A DNA stretch of 8,059 nucleotides from JALTID01 sp027004335 [NCBI: bacterium]. GTDB lineage: Bacteria > JALSQH01. The translations under genes and the position numbers were made by a program. Location: contig JALTID010000036.1 in the NCBI GenBank assembly GCA_027004335.1, positions 6,278-14,336 on the forward strand, in the 5' to 3' direction. Position 1 is the first letter of the stretch. Each line of letters starts with the position of its first letter. Of the stretch, positions 6,829 to 8,059 are shown piece by piece. The notes below the pieces were generated by a model. That model had not been told where the DNA came from, did no database searches, and saw only the letters and a program-made list of their open reading frames with translations.

Positions 6829-8059
6829 AAATTCTTTTTATTAATTCTTCAAGGGCAATCAAGGAGAAAACGCTCCATGCCTGAGAGGGTGCACCTTTTG
6901 GGACCAACGGATTTAACCCATCATAAAGTTCAGGTATTGAAGCATATTCTCCACTCATAATCTTTTCTCTGAACACTCCCGCAATCTTCTCAATGGATTC
7001 TCTGACTCTTTTCCTATCTTTTTCCACTTTTAAAAGCAATTTCCCATAAAACATAAGCAAAAACGGCCATACACTCCCCTGATGGTAGGCAAGATCCCTC
7101 TGCTTCTGATTCCCTATGTACTTATTTTTAAAAGCTGAATGCTCTGGTGAGAGAGTTCTTAATCCAAAAGGGGTAAGAAGTTTCTCTGTGGCAATTTTTA
7201 AAATTAATCTGTTTATTTCCCCTGTAAAAACATCAAAAGGAAGGGAGGCAGCAATTACCATATTGGGCCTTGTTTCTCTCACTGGATTATCATCCTGATC
7301 AAGCCTGTCAGCAACAAGCCCGGGCAAAACAAATTTTTTCATTGAATCAAGAATCTTATCTGAAAGCTCTTCAATATCCTGGAGGGCAGCTGTAAAATGA
7401 CCATCCCTGAATATCTGATTCATCTTTATACCAATTTTTTCCGACATGCCAATAAAAGCCTTCAGAGCGTTATACCACAAAGCATTTATTTCAACAGGTT
7501 TACCATGACGGGGCGTTACAGGTTTTCCATACACCTTTGCATCCATCCATGTAAGGGCATGGTAACCCTCTCTAATTCTTATCAGACCATCTTCGTCGGT
7601 AAAAAACTTTAAAGAAGGATTGAGAAAGTAATTTAAAATTATTTTTTTTGAAAATTCCCACAATTCTCTATAATCTTCATCAAGAAATTGATATGCTCTT
7701 AAAACAAACCAAAGAGATGAGTCCACGGTATCATAATTAATTCCCTCACCGTTTTCACCAATCATATTGGGGACAATCCCTCTTTTTATCCTCTCTCCGT
7801 ATCTTTTCAGTACATTTCTGGCAATTATCTTCCCATCAGGTAAATACTTCAACCCTTCAAGAGAAATCATACTATCCCTGCCCCAGCAAAAAAACCAGGG
7901 ATAACCAGCTATAATATCTTCACCCTTATAGATAAAATCCTTGCCGGCAAGGAGAAGGATCCTGCTATAGGCAATTTTATCAAATTGATACGGATGATCT
8001 TCCAAGCTGTGGGAAGTTAAAAACTCCATCTTGTCCTCTGGCTCCGGATAATCAGCATA
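6827..8059 (-). CDS. Glycogen debranching enzyme (amylo-alpha-1,6-glucosidase type), 5'-partial
   Basis: This is the catalytic (alpha/alpha)6-barrel domain of the GDE C-terminal family (GH133-like), which removes alpha-1,6 branch points from glycogen and limit dextrins. Numbered from the Met at 8029, hallmarks are AGYPWFFCWGRDSMISLEGL (41-60), NYDTVDSSLWFV (98-109), LTWMDAK (159-165), TPRHGKPVEINALWYNAL (172-189), NMVIAASLPF (256-265), HQGSVWPFL (316-324) and SIPELYDG followed by GAPSQAWSV (364-387). The frame stays open from that Met to the right edge (adding YADYPEPEDK), and family members usually carry an N-terminal domain of some 200-300 residues, so the true start most likely lies beyond the window. 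A GAGG five bases before the Met at 8029 leaves open a stand-alone catalytic domain. The TGA at 6827-6829 overlaps the ribosome binding site of the next gene. This is the first operon gene visible here; its promoter is not in view. Confidence 0.92.
   Translation of the reverse strand, partial: YADYPEPEDKMEFLTSHSLEDHPYQFDKIAYSRILLLAGKDFIYKGEDIIAGYPWFFCWGRDSMISLEGLKYLPDGKIIARNVLKRYGERIKRGIVPNMIGENGEGINYDTVDSSLWFVLRAYQFLDEDYRELWEFSKKIILNYFLNPSLKFFTDEDGLIRIREGYHALTWMDAKVYGKPVTPRHGKPVEINALWYNALKAFIGMSEKIGIKMNQIFRDGHFTAALQDIEELSDKILDSMKKFVLPGLVADRLDQDDNPVRETRPNMVIAASLPFDVFTGEINRLILKIATEKLLTPFGLRTLSPEHSAFKNKYIGNQKQRDLAYHQGSVWPFLLMFYGKLLLKVEKDRKRVRESIEKIAGVFREKIMSGEYASIPELYDGLNPLVPKGAPSQAWSVFSLIALEELIKRI

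Noticed and set aside
7642-7649. Run of eight T (A8 in the coding strand) within the debranching gene, a possible slippage site
   Set aside because: The frame continues through it encoding plausible sequence (FSKKIILNYF), and runs of seven A or T are frequent in this AT-rich window. There is no sign of a frameshift product.
1-8059. CRISPR arrays, transposons, tRNA or rRNA genes, phage or defence genes
   Set aside because: No spaced direct repeats, transposase motifs or structured RNA genes were seen. Nearly all bases are used by the glucan-metabolism genes.

Overview
The window is almost entirely coding and looks like a piece of an alpha-glucan (glycogen) storage locus from a low-GC, probably thermophilic bacterium. 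The bacterial reading rests on strong Shine-Dalgarno sequences in front of three genes, ATG/GTG starts and tight, overlapping gene packing. The thermophile reading rests on Lys/Glu/Ile-rich proteins and on the GH57 plus maltodextrin-phosphorylase plus GDE-type debranching enzyme set, which is common in lineages such as Thermodesulfovibrio-like Nitrospirota, Thermodesulfobacteria and Aquificae. The lineage is inference only; there is no rRNA or other marker.

Minus strand, right to left in transcription order: a glycogen debranching enzyme (GDE C-terminal catalytic domain, its start beyond the right edge), a GT-B glycosyltransferase of glycogen-synthase/GT4 type (GTG start), a GH57 alpha-amylase-like enzyme, and an alpha-glucan phosphorylase (glgP). 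The junctions are a 9-nt gap, a 1-nt overlap (TAATG) and an 11-nt overlap, each with a good ribosome binding site inside the preceding gene, so this is almost certainly one polycistronic unit.

Plus strand, left part: one long gene for a second, divergent GT-B glycosyltransferase resembling glycogen/starch synthases. It converges on glgP and overlaps it tail to tail by 19 nt. Two small perfect hairpins lie at and just past its stop codon. A 4-nt ATGA junction at its start suggests that another plus-strand gene ends at about position 42.

Together the operon covers chain elongation (synthase-like glycosyltransferase), internal cleavage or transfer (GH57), branch removal (debranching enzyme) and phosphorolytic release of glucose-1-phosphate (GlgP). 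None of the proteins with a visible N-terminus has a signal peptide, so they are expected to work in the cytoplasm. No ADP-glucose pyrophosphorylase and no GH13 branching enzyme is present here. No stretch over 300 bases lacks a gene, and I see no RNA genes, mobile elements, CRISPR arrays or long repeats. The set is coherent and mostly conventional; the least explained parts are the plus-strand glycosyltransferase and the division of labour between the two synthase-like proteins.
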